Shown here in pieces: positions 1-12,600 of a stretch of DNA of 64,000 nt (its first letter is position 1; each line of letters starts with the position of its first letter). The stretch comes from Elmis aenea (Eukaryota; Arthropoda; Insecta; Coleoptera; Elmidae). Below the pieces are notes generated by a model. The model had not been told where the DNA came from. It made no database searches and was given only the letters and a program-made list of their open reading frames with translations. The stretch covers positions 13,334,640 to 13,398,639 of the forward strand of contig OX393581.1 of NCBI GenBank assembly GCA_947652605.1, given 5' to 3'. The position numbers and the translations under genes are program-made.

Positions 1-267
1 TGAATTTTATTAAGAAAAACGTTTCTCTGGGACATCCTTTTACAAAAATCTTTGCTAATTATAATTTGAATGTATTGCTATTGATATTTTATCTTGTTAA
101 GTATTTATCTCACAGTGATCATCTCACTAGAAATAATTTACAAGACTAAAAATGCTTTTAACTGGCCTATTAGATGCCAAAAAACTGAAAGTAAATTTGA
201 CTTCACATACATTTCTTTATGGTTATGTTTTAATCAAGAAAATTATCTTCCATCGAACAAGCATGGT

Positions 268-531
268 CTATGTGCCAAAATATGAAGACAGATTTTTTGG
301 TTTGTATTTAGTAAAACCTTGTGAAACAATGGATCCCTATTTGCCTGTTTTTTTTTTATTTAATTATTATTCGGCATGATTTTTTGTATTGGATTTTTTT
401 CCCAAAAATTCTAAATCGGAAATACTTATTTCGTAACACCGGGACAAATGTTTTAAAAACGGTACTGCTCCGAGTCATAACGAAAGGTTTATTTTGCATA
501 CCACTCATTAAAGTGTAAAAACTATTAATTT
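268..531. repeat. direct repeat, copy A
   Basis: About 260 bases that recur in the same orientation at 1114-1401. Shared landmarks are GCCAAAATATG, AATGGATCCC, TTTCGTAACACCGGGA and AAAGTGTAAAAACTATTAAT. Copies differ by point changes and indels. Family unknown; no terminal repeats or coding signal seen. Confidence 0.75.
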
Positions 532-559
532 ACGATAGTGGTTCAAATTTAACTCGGTT

Positions 560-825
560 TTTTTTTGTTTTTTAGTAACGCTTTATCAACACAAATTTTT
601 ACAATATACCTACTTTGTTTTCGACGTTCTCTCCTTCTAACTCCATGCACTTTTGCCATTTGCTTGGGAGCTTTATAATACCCTCTCTAAAAAAAAGGTT
701 TTTGGTTGCGTGCTTAGCCAGTTTTGCACAAAGTTTTTCACCGCATCTTTATCTCCAAATCTTCTGTCCCTAGAGCTTCTTTAAGAGATCCAACGAGATC
801 AAAGTCGCAAGACTGTATGGACATA
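560..825 (-). pseudogene. mariner transposase relic, C-terminal end
   Basis: Read on the minus strand, broken frames give the mariner C-terminal pattern: DFDLVGSLKEAL, then FFREGIIKLPSKWQKC and MELEG. In mariner/SETMAR-type transposases this is the end of the catalytic domain, after the third acidic residue. There are stops and frameshifts and no upstream half, so it is dead. Confidence 0.75.
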
Positions 826-1113
826 ATTAACAGCACGTACGACTTCTAGATAGTCTACTACATAACTGATAAAAGTCAATTTTCAATTAATTAATATTCT
901 TGGGCTTAGGAACACAATTCCGGGTTAAATTTGGACCACCCTCGTAATACAATTTTCCATATGTAGCCGCCATAAAAAACACCGCTTAATTTATTAAGGC
1001 ATATGTTTTTAATATAAAGGACACACATGAGTTTTTCAAAATAAATAAATCTAAAGAACATCGCTTCAAAATAAAGGACTGTCCTTTATAATAAAGGACG
1101 TGTGGTCACCGTA

Positions 1114-1401
1114 TCTATGCGCCAAAATATGGAGACATTTTTGGTTTGTATCTAGTAAAACCTGGTGAAAAAATGGATCCCCATTTGTCCATTTTTTAAA
1201 GTAATTTAAGGATTAAGCATATAATTTTATCAATTGATAGGATATGTTCGAATCGAATTTTGTTTTTTTAAAACTCCAAATCGGGAAAAACATATATTTC
1301 GTAACACCGGGATAGATGTTTTAAGACCGCAACTGTTCCAAGTCATAACAAACCGCTCATTTTTGTTCACCTATCATTAAAGTGTAAAAACTATTAATTT
1401 A
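1114..1401. repeat. direct repeat, copy B
   Basis: Partner of the repeat at 268-531. It follows a short patch (1013-1100) with several copies of AAAGGAC in both orientations. Origin unknown. Confidence 0.75.
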
Positions 1402-1702
1402 GTTGGAAGTTTAAGAAATCAAACAATGTAAGGTTAGTGTTTAATCCCACTATTTATTGCATGTTTCAAAAGTTCTATAAACATTCTTTTATTTGTCTGT
1501 AGACACAACCAGACTTGTTTCTTTAAAAATGTGTGAAAAACGAGGCATCATTTGCGAGGCAAGGGGTTTTACATTTTTCACCTGTAAAGAAGTAAAGGTT
1601 AGAATGCTTTAGATAAATAAGAAGATGATTTAACACCTTCTTCATTCCCTTAGCAACTTTTTTTGAGAAATGATCGTAATCATTAAAGCTCAACGAACAT
1701 AC

Positions 1703-1836
1703 CTCAGGGAAGTTGTCGTTAAAGTTGGTTATTTTGAGCACATCGAAGTAAAATTGCTTAAAGTTTTGTACGTACGTTGTAGAGAATGATAAAACGCCAG
1801 TTGTAACAAGACAAATAAATACTGCACCCACTTTGG
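1703..1836 (-). CDS. candidate internal exon of an unrecognised gene
   Basis: An open minus-strand segment reads KVGAVFICLVTTGVLSFS and on to NDNFPE, followed immediately by GAG|GTATGT, a strong donor (phase 0). Several codons end in C or G, unlike the surroundings, and a hydrophobic stretch could be a signal or membrane segment. The upstream border is uncertain: the only nearby AG is in CCCTTTGAG at about 1834, a weak acceptor, and a stop lies just before it. The frame also runs past the donor to 1523, so it could be a chance ORF. Family not recognised. Confidence 0.27.
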
Positions 1837-3589
1837 TCTCAAAGGGTATTCAGAACAAAATATTAGAATACGTTAAAGTTTAAAAAGCTTGAAATTTAAC
1901 ATTTTAGCACGAAATTGGCAGATTTAAGTGTATTTTTATTATTTCTGTGAGATACGCCCGTCATCGCTTTCACTGCACCATAAATTTTACATTTCTATTT
2001 TAATAATGTCGCCACTTTTATGTGTTCTCGCATAAAACGATGTCTCCAAGGGTTTTCGCATTTTGCAAGTACAATTTTAAAGTGGAAACCTTCACAGACG
2101 CGCAAGTTTTACTGTCGTGCAAATTGTAGTTCGCCCGCTTGCTCGTAACAAAATAACGTGATACTCGGGGGAAAGTAGAAAATAATTATGCACATGTGAC
2201 AACAAACGTTTTTACTTAATTTAGAGAAGTACGAGTCTTAGCTGTGTTAAACTATTATCGGGCAATACCCTTGTGTAAGTACTAGAATTTCTCATTTTTG
2301 ATATTTTTGCTCGTCCCGGGATTTCGGGAAAAAATTGATCTACTTCTCGGGACTTTTCAAGACCCTCGGAAGTAATAAAATATGTCAATATTTTGAAACA
2401 AACAACCCCAAAAAGAAAGAGAGCAGTTAGTTTATTACATAAAAACAACTCCAAGTAGTAAATACATTTTACTTCACGTATACAACATACATTTAAAAAA
2501 TATTACGTTCTATTGCAATTTTATTTTAATGAACACACAACAACATAATTTTTGAAATGAAGTTTTGTAATATGATTTAAGAAACCAAAGGTGATTTATG
2601 CTTCGGTCATATCTTAATTTATTAACAGAAAGTTCTGCCGCATATAATGCTATCTCAGTCTTTATTGATGTATGTGGAATTGTCTTAAAAGCATCTAGCA
2701 GCAAAGAGACATCGTTTTTATTAATAAAATTACATTAATAAGTTATTTTGCTTCGAATTACCAGGGTACACAAAAATAAAACGTAGGTAAACGAATTTTG
2801 ATTATATAAATAATTTTGTCATAGAGACCGGGCCTTTTCACACGTAGTACGGGTGTACATAATTTGTTATTCTAAAGCAGAAAAACCATTTGAAAATAGA
2901 AGCAAAGTTTTTCCATTAATTAATGTTAGTTAAAATATTTATAACCAATTCTAATAAGTCATGATATTACAAAGATCCTAACACAAAATAAATGAAAATA
3001 ACGATTTATTTAAAATCCCGGGATGTCCCGGCATAATATAAAATAGGTTAAAATGGACCCAACTCAGGAAAGTAAGTACGAGTCAAAATATAGTTAAGGT
3101 TGACGAGGCGAATATGGAAAGCCATCGGTTTTAATGCTTTGCATTAAAGTTAATATACATTTTCTCCGCGTCATTATTTTGAAAATTTAAAATTTTGTTT
3201 CAAACAATAATATTGCTTCATTTTATTAAAAAAAAAAAAAAAACATCAATAATTTGCTTAAAATGTTTATAAAGGAGATTTCTAACACCACTAGTTGTTT
3301 TTTTACACTTTTTGACAGTTTTTTTTTGCAAATTTAAAATCGACATAAGCCGCCCAAAATCAAAAAGCACACAAATTACTTGAAATTGAGTATGTTGAAT
3401 ATTAAACAGTTTTCAGGTATCCTATACGACTTTGAAATTAGGAATAAGTGCAGAGCACAAAACATGTTTTTCAAGTACTTAATGACGTGTTTATATAGGA
3501 TTGTGAAATTAGATCTGCGATTTTTTGTTACCTGCTAAATTGAAACACAAGTTTACTGTGTTAAATATTTTATTTAATCAATAATATAT
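1837..3589. other. unassigned AT-rich sequence
   Basis: Nothing recognisable beyond a 17-base A run near 3226. Short minus-strand ORFs at 2221-2454 and 2510-2704 have no motif I recognise. Confidence 0.5.
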
Positions 3590-4290
3590 TGCCAATTTTG
3601 TTTACTTACTCGCTGCCAACGTTTTGGTAAAGCCATCACAGTATTCTTATAAACTGCTTGGTTTTTTCTTTAAAGTAGTAATCCAAGCACTTCTAACATC
3701 TTCTTAAGAGTGGAAACGTTGGCCATCCAGATTGTTTTGTAGCCACGAAAGGGGTAGTAATCCGAAGGAGCAGTGTGGCGAGTACGGTGGTTGCTGCATA
3801 ACTTCCCACCCAAAGCACTGCAGTTTCTGCTTCGCCACTAAAGCAGTATGTGGTTTGGCGTTATCTTGATGTTACTGTTAGCCAATTCTGGTCGATTTTG
3901 CAGCTTTGGTTGCTTCAGTTCGTCTAGCTAAGCCCAGTACTTTTTCGGTTTGATAGTCTGACCACATGGGAAAAACTCATAATGAACGACCCTATCAATC
4001 CCACCAAACACTTTTTTTTTTAACACTTGACCAACTTTTTAGGATGCAAATCTGCTTTTACGATGGATTTCGACGACTAACCCAGACCACACCACTACCG
4101 CTTCCATTTCATATGGTTGTATACCACCCATATTTCGTTCTGTGTGATCAACCTTTTAAAAAATGGCTCTAATGAAATCCATTCAAGTAGAGGTTCAACA
4201 AATTCTATTCGTACAATTCATGCGGAACCCAAATATCGAGCTTAATGGTCTTCCATTTTATTCCTTTCACGAAGTGTGGAAACTCGTACA
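3590..4290 (-). pseudogene. mariner transposase relic, central and C-terminal
   Basis: Minus-strand fragments in several frames follow mariner order: WVPHEL (~4230), a decayed middle, FGGIDRVVHYEFFPCGQTI (~3960-4010), KNRPELAN-like sequence, ILL at the expected HDNARPHTA site (that motif is eroded), then DYYPFRGYKTIW (~3740) and MALPKRWQRV (~3620). The YSPDLAPSD region is frameshifted. Many stops show an old inactive copy, distinct from the one at 560-825. Confidence 0.82.
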
Positions 4291-4380
4291 AATAAAGTTA
4301 TTTTTATAACAAATTTTAATCATTGCCTAGACTGCTAAGAAATATCAACAACTCAAAAACAAATGACGTATATAACTTAT

Positions 4381-5050
4381 ACAGGGTGTAGACTCGGATC
4401 ACGCAACATAGCGATTTCAATGGTAAAATTTTAAAAGTCGAATTCTTGCTCCGCTAATTATTTTAGAAAAAAAGTGCAAATACGTTTTTTGTAGAGAAAA
4501 AAATTCTGTATCCATAAATGTAATCAATATTACTTTTTCATTTTCCAATAACTGAAAATTATGCAAATTAAAAAACGCGTTTGGACAGAAATCTGTAGTG
4601 CCTTGGAATTATGGTATGACAACTGCCCAGCTTAATGTCACTTATACTGTCACTTTGACGCGAAATTCATTCTTAATTATCCTTTATATTTTATCAAACA
4701 TTTATTTTACACAATTAGTTATGTTTTCATTGCAAGATATAATAAAAATGATAATTAAGAATAAACTTCAAACGTCAAAGTGACAGTAAGTGTTAGTAAG
4801 ATGGGCAGTTGTCGTAGCATAATTCCAAGGCACTACAGATTTTCGCGAAAACGCGTTTTTTAATTTGCTTATTTTTCTGTTTTTGGAAAACGAAAAAGTA
4901 ATATTGATTACATTTATGGATACAGAATTTTTTTCTCTACAAAAAACGTATTTGCACTTTTTTTCTAAAATAATTAGCGGAGCAAGAATTCGACTTTTAA
5001 AATTTTACCATTGAAATTGCTATGTTGCGTGATCCGAGTCTACACCCTGT
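4381..5050. mobile_element. long palindromic MITE with CAGGGTGTAGACTCGG termini
   Basis: Two near-identical inverted arms of about 280-300 bases meet at a small central loop (~4690-4740). Ends are CAGGGTGTAGACTCGGATC and its inverse, flanked by TATA on both sides, consistent with TA target duplication. No transposase. The internal ORF 4598-4783 arises from the arms and loop. Confidence 0.88.
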
Positions 5051-5094
5051 ATAGGCAATAACGCCTAATATTTAAAAAAACCGCAGAACTTATT

Positions 5095-5340
5095 TCACAA
5101 CCCAAGAATATTGATGAACAAATCGGCACTAGCAATTTTTTGAAACGCAAATGCAAAAAGTTGCTGTATTGTTTCCTGAAAAAATCTCAAATCCCATTGG
5201 ATCTGTGGGTGCTGAATTAACTCATGTTGTTTGAATGTTGTCGTTAAAACCCGTTTAAGATAACTGTTTTGTTTACCTTCTGCAATGATTTTAAAGTAGG
5301 CGGCCAAATATTTGCGAACGGGAGACCAAAATATTTTCTT
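5095..5340 (-). other. unidentified minus-strand open segment
   Basis: An open frame reading KYLAAYFKIIAEGKQ and then KQHELIQHPQIQWDLRFF continues upstream without an ATG to about 5330. Composition is more protein-like than most short ORFs here. It could be a transposase or a host exon fragment; no flanking splice site is convincing and no family is recognised. Confidence 0.25.
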
Positions 5341-5466
5341 ACTTATGCCACAAAATGTTAGACGAACTTAAAACATTAAAAATGGCTTTTAATTCCTGTG
5401 TTCATTATTTTTCCTAACCCACTTCCTTTGAATTTTGTTGTCTTTAGCGACTGGTATCATGTAGAT

Positions 5467-6046
5467 CAGGGGTTCCCCAACTACGGCCCGCGGGCTAAAT
5501 CCGGCTTGGAAGGGTTTCCATTCGGCCCACGGCTGTTCAAAAAAGCATAATACTACACTAATGTCACAAATAAAATACGTACAAACATATTTAATTCATG
5601 GCAACTTCAATTAACAAAATAATTTCTTCCTACCAATTGGTAGCTTTGCCATCAATACGGAGAAATCATAATTCAAAAATAAAAACTTGATATAAGTTTT
5701 ATTTTTTGTTGCCAGACAATAAATCTGGAAACTTCATTTTGCAAGATAAATGATTGCTGCATAAGGCAGTACTAACATCTGCAAACAATCATTGTTAGGT
5801 CTAAAACATATTTAAGGAAACATCCTCTCAAACCTAAGCGACAGTCATTTGTATAAGCAATTTTAAAATAAAATTTTTCACCAAAAATCGATAGACATTC
5901 GAATAAAAAAAAAATTGGGTATGCGGTGAATTGATATTCGGTAAACTACAGTAGGTGAATTGCAGTCGGTGAATTGTTTTTCGGTGAATTTTCCGGATAC
6001 CTACCCTTCTATGTGGCCCTCCTCCTAAAAAGTTTGGGAACCCCTG
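5467..6046. mobile_element. non-autonomous hAT element, 580 bp
   Basis: Terminal inverted repeats CAGGGGTTCCCCAACTA and ...AGTTTGGGAACCCCTG, with GGCCCGCGGG just inside the left end, the hallmark of one hAT group. Flanking octamers ATGTAGAT and TAGTAGAT match at 6 of 8 bases, a worn target duplication. Inside, 5922-5992 has four or five spaced copies of GGTGAATT. No coding capacity. Confidence 0.85.
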
Positions 6047-6295
6047 TAGTAGATTAAAAATACAGACAATTTAAAAGATGTTACTCTTTCAAGTGATCCC
6101 AAAGAAGCGAAATTTCTCCAATTTTACTGTAGCGCAGTTTCGATTTGCGCTAGCTATAAAGATAAAAATGTATTTAAAAGTTTTTCAATATGCCATCAAG
6201 TCACTTTTATATCCAAATCACTTTTAATTGACTTTAACAGTAATGGCGCTCTTCGTGAAGTTCAATTAATCAATTAACACATTTTTTTATAAAAG

Positions 6296-6301
6296 TTTAT
6301 T
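6296..6301 (-). terminator. candidate polyadenylation signal of the SDR gene
   Basis: AATAAA on the minus strand, about 180 bases after the SDR stop codon. It is the best placed signal in the 3' flank, but AATAAA is common by chance in AT-rich DNA. Confidence 0.45.
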
Positions 6302-6483
6302 GAAGGATAATATACACAAATTCCAGCGGAAATAAAATACATATGTACAATTGATCTTAAGTAATAAAGTCATATAGTAACAAGTATGAATAGTACTTTA
6401 ACCCTATATTATTATTTACACTTTACGATATAATGGCCTCGTTTATATCTTAAAATACAAACTATTACAAGACTTTATGCGCG

Positions 6484-6670
6484 TTATACGACTCTAACCC
6501 AGTTCATCGGGTTAACTTTCGAAGTCTGGTGTGACAAAGAATAATTTTGTTTCGGTTTTCCCGTTGTAACGGCTATATCGAGTGTCTGAAGAGCCCTTTC
6601 TGATAAAATAATGGGCTGATAATCCAAGCAGCCGCTGATGTCCACAGAAGTTTCGCTATTTTCTTTTTGG
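6484..6670 (-). CDS. SDR gene, last coding exon (residues 259-320)
   Basis: Acceptor CTTTTGTTTTCAG at 6671; one base (C) completes the Thr259 codon, then the frame stays open to TAA at 6486-6484. The segment ERALQTLDIAVTTGKPKQNY resembles the C-terminal helix and 'TxxPxxxY' stretch that closes retinol-dehydrogenase-like SDRs. The exact phase match and normal final length support it as the terminal exon. An extra exon between 9.0 and 6.7 kb cannot be excluded, since this C-terminus is less conserved. Confidence 0.7.
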
Positions 6671-9600
6671 CTGAAAACAAAAGCTTTATAAATGGCAGGC
6701 ACGCGAGTAATCCGGACTATCTCGGCAAATTTAATGGTTAAATAAAACAGATGAAAAAATGGTTATAAGCTTGCTTCCTCGGTACGTGGATGTAATTTTG
6801 TGTAATATACATTAACTGCATTGTATCTTTCTGCGAAAACTAATTAATGCCAAAACTTGGTAAATATGTAGCTTGTAATCACGATTAAAAACATAGCAAC
6901 TATGTATCAGGAATTTTTAATTTTATAATCCAATTTTTGTTTTGTTTTGAGGATTAAACAAATAATAAACAACTAACATGAAAAATTCTAGATGCCAGAA
7001 ATATGCAAAAAAAATAATTTAAGAAACACATAAAAACATGAACAGGGTGGTCTAAATTTAATAGGATTACATGGGTATCTCGCTTAATATTCAAGATAGA
7101 GAAACGGTTAACTTCAAAACTTTCAAAAATATTCATTTCCGGTTTTTGAGTTATTGGAAAAAAGTTTTTTTGTCATATCTTTGTTATTGTTGAAAATATC
7201 GAAAAAAATTATAGAGATTGTTTTTAGATATTTGTGTAGAATTTGATTGTTACTTAAAATTAAAAACATTTTTTACGCTCGCCGTTAAAAAATTATGGAA
7301 GAAGCTAAAGTTGGCTATGACCTATTTTGGTTCCTTATTTTTTTCTCATTCCAAATATATAAAGGTTGATGCACTTAATTTCAATAAAACGCAAGTTACG
7401 AAAGTTTTTTAGTTTTTTTTAAGGTTTACACCTTCTTTTGTTTGTTTTTACAGCCAACTATGATTTCTTAAAAAAAAAACTGAGATACTGAGCACCTTCG
7501 TAACTTGCAAATTACTGAAAATAACTATCAACCCTTATAAGTATATTTGAAATAAGAAACATAAGGAATTTAAATAGGTTATGGCCAACTATAGCTTCCA
7601 TTAAAAAAAAGATAAGTTTAGGTCATAACTTTTTAGCGGCGAGCGTAAACATACTTTTTGAAATCATCGAATTTTACATAAAAATGTCTAAAAATAATCT
7701 CCATAAATTTTTTAGATATTACAATTACAACAATAACGGAGATACGACTCATTATAAATATGACAAAAAATGATTTTTTTCTAATACCTTAAAAACCGGA
7801 AATGATAGAATATTTTGGAAAATGATTCTGAGTTAGACTCAAAAAACTGCACATTTTTGTTAACTGTTTCTCTATCTTGAATATTAAGCGAGATAACCAT
7901 GTAATTCCAACGAGTTTGGACCACCCTGTACAGAGTGTGCCATTTAATTTGGACCACTAGGGGTAACTCGTTTAATATAAGAGATAGAGATTTGCTTAAG
8001 TAAGCAAAAACTTACATTAACACCAAAGTTGTAGCGTAACTTGATAAGAGCAAAAAATTAATTTGTGGTATTATTAATAATATTTAATATATTTTCTAGA
8101 GGTAAAAATCAAAAAACAGATTTCGCTTTAGTTATCCACGTTACAATATTAGACATTTGCTCTAATATGTAGCTTTTGTTTATTCCTTGCTAATGTTAAT
8201 CGCTAATTATGCAAAAATTTTGCACTAATTATGCACAAAAATTCAGATTTTTAATTTCAAAACTAGAGGAAATATTAAGGAAATTTAAAAAAATGCAAAA
8301 TTTATTATTATTTTCAAAATTTAGAATATTTTATCATATTAATCTTTAATCTTTGTAAGTTTTTGCTAATTAAACCAAAATTTTATTGTTGACTTACAAA
8401 TTTTAAGTATCTTAACTATTAAAGGGGTCTTTTCAACTATATGTAATAACCTATTTTGCTTTCCAAGAACTTTTCAAACGAAATTTCCATTAATCAAGTT
8501 ATATTAATCTAGTACCTACTTCAATAAAATATAATTCATTTTAAACAAAATAACTGACCAATTGCTAACAAACAATAATAAAAAAGATTTTGAGCAATTT
8601 ATAAACATTATTTAACTGAAGATTGTTGATTTTATTAATGAACTGTTAATTAATTTATCCAGAATGATTAGTACTATCTCCTCTAGCAATATGGTGCACT
8701 TGTTAAATAATAAAATGAAGGATAACTCAAACTTCATTTAAATTTAGTTTCACATGTTAATTTATGATAAAATTATGCAACTTTGTCTCAATTTAACCAA
8801 ATTTGTAGCTCAAGATAAATAATATCCTAATAACGAGTCTCGAAAAAAATTTATTCTGTACTTAACATTAAATTTGAATTAAAATATGCATAAACGTCGC
8901 TATAAAGTGACATTTTGTGCTCGCAAACCATTGCATTGGTTGCTAGCTTTCTGGTCTAAACTGTTTCCATTGGTTTTAAAAATAAAGAATTTTCAAGAAA
9001 AAAATCTGTTTTCAAGTGCTATCAAGTCAAATAATATACTCACGTATTTAATTTAGGAGAGGAGAACATCAAATCCCCAGAAATTCCCTTTGGATTAAGC
9101 GTAATCACGCGAATGCCCAAAGGCGCAAGTTCCTGTCTCAGAGAATTACTTGCGCCTTCGACGGCATATCTGGAGGCAGTGTAGGCAACCAAACCAGCTT
9201 CTCCACCTTCAGTAGCACCTAACGTCAGGATGCGGCCTCCCGAACTTCTCAACAATCCTTGGAAAGTTCTTGCAGTTCGCAATACTCCGACTACGTTGGT
9301 TTTTAAAATCGTATCCCAATGAGATATCTCCTGTTGATCCAGGCGGCCACGGTATGCCACTCCACTTGTATTAATTATAGCCCATAATCCTAAACCAAAG
9401 TAACATATTAAGTGCTGATTAGAGTACTTAATTTAAGAAAATATGCGTTCAATGGCGAATAGAATAGTTATTATTATTCGCAATGCATTGAATATGCTAT
9501 CTTTGTAAGGATGTTGTAAACCATTTTTATGTTTCGATACAATAGACAAATTTAAATTATGTTGTTATGTTGGTGTGCACATTAAAGATGTCCTGTAAAT

Positions 9601-12600
9601 TTAAATAGGCATAGGTCAAACTGTCGTAGGTACAGAAAAATCATACAAACTTGTGGGCTTTAACGTATCTTTATAAAGATACGCAAAATTTTGTAATAAG
9701 TTTAATTAAGCGCTCGAAAAATATTGATATCTTTTCTAATTGTATCTCTAAAAAAGTGCATTGCTATAAAACATAATTTTTGCTATAAAAAATAATAATT
9801 GCTATAAATATGATTAGTTTGCTTTAAAACTTAAGAAACACTATACATAATTAATTAAGACTATAAAAATAACGAAATTTGTTTTAAAAAATAGAAAAAA
9901 CCGTGAATAATTTAATTTTTGCATAAACAACACCATGGAAACCACTAAAATGAGTCGTTTTATATTGGAATATTTGATAGTTAATGTTGACTTGTTTTAT
10001 TTTTTACTCAAAAACGGTAGGTTTTACGAGAACAACTAAAGAACAAAAAACGTTTATGAATCAATCTTTCAAAAAAATACTTTCAAATTGCGAAATTTCA
10101 ACCCACCAAAAAGTTCTAATAAAAAAAAACAACAGGGGTTGCACTTTTAGGGGGGTGAAACTCAGAAAGGAGACGTCTAAGCAAAAAAAATTATATGAAA
10201 GACCCCCCTTAATTTTCGATAAAGAATCACCACCTGATTTTTTTCGCAATATTTATGAAACATCCTGTATAAAGGAAAAGCTTTAATTTTTATATATTTA
10301 TAGAAGTAAGTTATAAATTCTAAACAAAATTAGCAAATCGCTAGATAATTTAACTTATTATTATTAATATTATCTTGCTGATACTGATACATGGTAATAT
10401 CTTATGAAAATAGTCTAAAAATATTTCTTTACAGATTAAAAACCAACTAAATTTCATCTCGTCCGTTTACAGTTATGTTAAATGCGTTTTAATCAAAGAG
10501 CTTAAAATTTTATTTCTGTAAATGCAACAATTATTACAAAAACTTTATATGTTGGTATAAATTCTCTTAAAGTTGTGATATAAATAAATTTTATGTTTAA
10601 TTTTTGTTTGAACAATCTCTTCTGCAAATGCTAGACCAGTTTAGAAGCTCTTTATTCTATTTATTTATATAAAATTGCTGACAACGAAGAGACAAGAATC
10701 TAAAAATTTTTCTTGCAATTGTACACGAAATGCTTAAAAAAAAACATTAAAATAATTTTTTTTTACATTACGTAAATGCATCACTTAAATAATTCAAGTA
10801 TTTCTCTAATAATTTTGATGTGTTTTTTACAGAACCCTAACTCCTAAAAAAAACGCGATTATGGAAAATACGATTGAAGTTTGAAATTATATAAAATCTG
10901 AATCAAGCAACCGGTCCTTATTTTACAGGCAATTGCTTATATTTAGAGCTTGGGGAAATAATCGATTGAATTAGCACCTCTAGAACAATAGAGGGAACGA
11001 CTTGAAACTTGAAACAAATTTATAATGAAAACATCGACTGCGAGGCGCAGATATTTCGGAATTGTGCAAAGATAACAAAAGACAACCAGCACAACGCAGA
11101 CAAATTCAAAATAAACACGAAACGAGAAAATGCAGGCACTAAAATAATAAACTTTCGTTTATAGATTTTAAGATCTAATTTATTGCGTCTTTTTTGCGTT
11201 AAGAAATCAATTTTCGCGACACCCAACTTGCACGTACGACATTGGGAGTGATTAGATCATTTCGCTTGCATAAGTAATTAACAAGCAATGCACTTTACAT
11301 ACTCATTAACTCTTTTCAATGTTCAGAGACTTGGCACTGTTGGTTGTTTGGTTGTTTGGTTGTTTTTAATTAATTAGTAACCCACTATACCCGAAACGTG
11401 ATTAGAAACACTTATACGAATTTATATGCGAGAAACATTTGAAAGTTATGGTAATCGATGTCGTTTCGTAATTAAGGGCACAAATGGAGTGGATTCGTGA
11501 CATGCAACACCGTCGTCCGTATTTGCGTGGCGTTGGCTACGAATTCTGCTCGAATAAGAATTTGTTTAACCTAATTTGCCGGCCGACTGAACTGATCGAA
11601 GGTTGCTTTGACACGCCTTTGTTTAATTATGTTATCTTGTAGTTTTCGGTAGAGTAATCGCGAACACGGTACTAAATTGAATAAAGTACGTCGTATTTTT
11701 GTGAAAAGACATCCAAGTTAGACCCGGGGCTTATCTGTGTACGCGTCATACTGGATTGAATACACCCAGTTCTGGTTAACACGAAATGTGGACATGCAGA
11801 TAGTCTTATCTGTACAAGATATTTTCAGTTACAGCTAAATCCAATAGAAGCCTCATCGGGCACTATATTTAACAACAAATATACTAAGTCTATCGTCATT
11901 TTATTTACCATAAACAGAAAAGCCATCACAAGAAGTCAAACATCGCGAAGCATTAGTTTTTTTCTAAATACTTTATCACGTTTTTTGACAAATATTTTGT
12001 TTATTAGTCTATAAGCTAACTAAATCGTTTAATTTATTTTCAATGTAAACACATTTAAGTGTCTTTTCTTCTCTGAAAACAGCCCTTAATCAAACATTCA
12101 TGATTTCGACTGTAATCAAACAAGAGCTTTTTACTAGTCAGATCAAACTTAATTGTTACCAAGCAATTTGACGACACAAACTGTTTTAAGACCGTAGGTC
12201 GAATGATCATGTCTAATGTTAGTGTGTTGAATCAAATTTGTAAATGGTAATCAAGATTGAACTTTATAAGGATTTTTTTAAAGATAAAGTCACAATCAGG
12301 GTTCCTAATTTAAATCAGCTCATTTTTTTAAACTAAAATCGTGATTTAAATCAAACTTTATTTATTTTCACGATTCAACGTCACTTATTACATATAAATT
12401 AATAAATGCACGTTTTACTTATATGGCATATTGGCCCCTCATAGGTCGGTAAGAAAAAAAGTCGCTACAGGAATATTCTTGTTAGAGACGCATTCCGGTA
12501 GATTTATTTTCTAAATTTTCACAATAAACTTTTATTTTAGGGTCAAAAGATCTACAGCGTCATTCAAAGGGTTTGCAAAAATTGAAAACATTTTTTATTA

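Noticed and set aside
6671..9043. An additional SDR exon between exons 3 and 4
   Set aside because: No open segment with SDR-like sequence and fitting splice phases; direct joining of exons 3 and 4 already keeps frame and normal length.
9984..10286. 100-codon plus ORF and its minus-strand overlap
   Set aside because: Low-complexity Lys-rich frame in an SDR intron, no motif, ending in a CCTGTATAAA repeat-type end.
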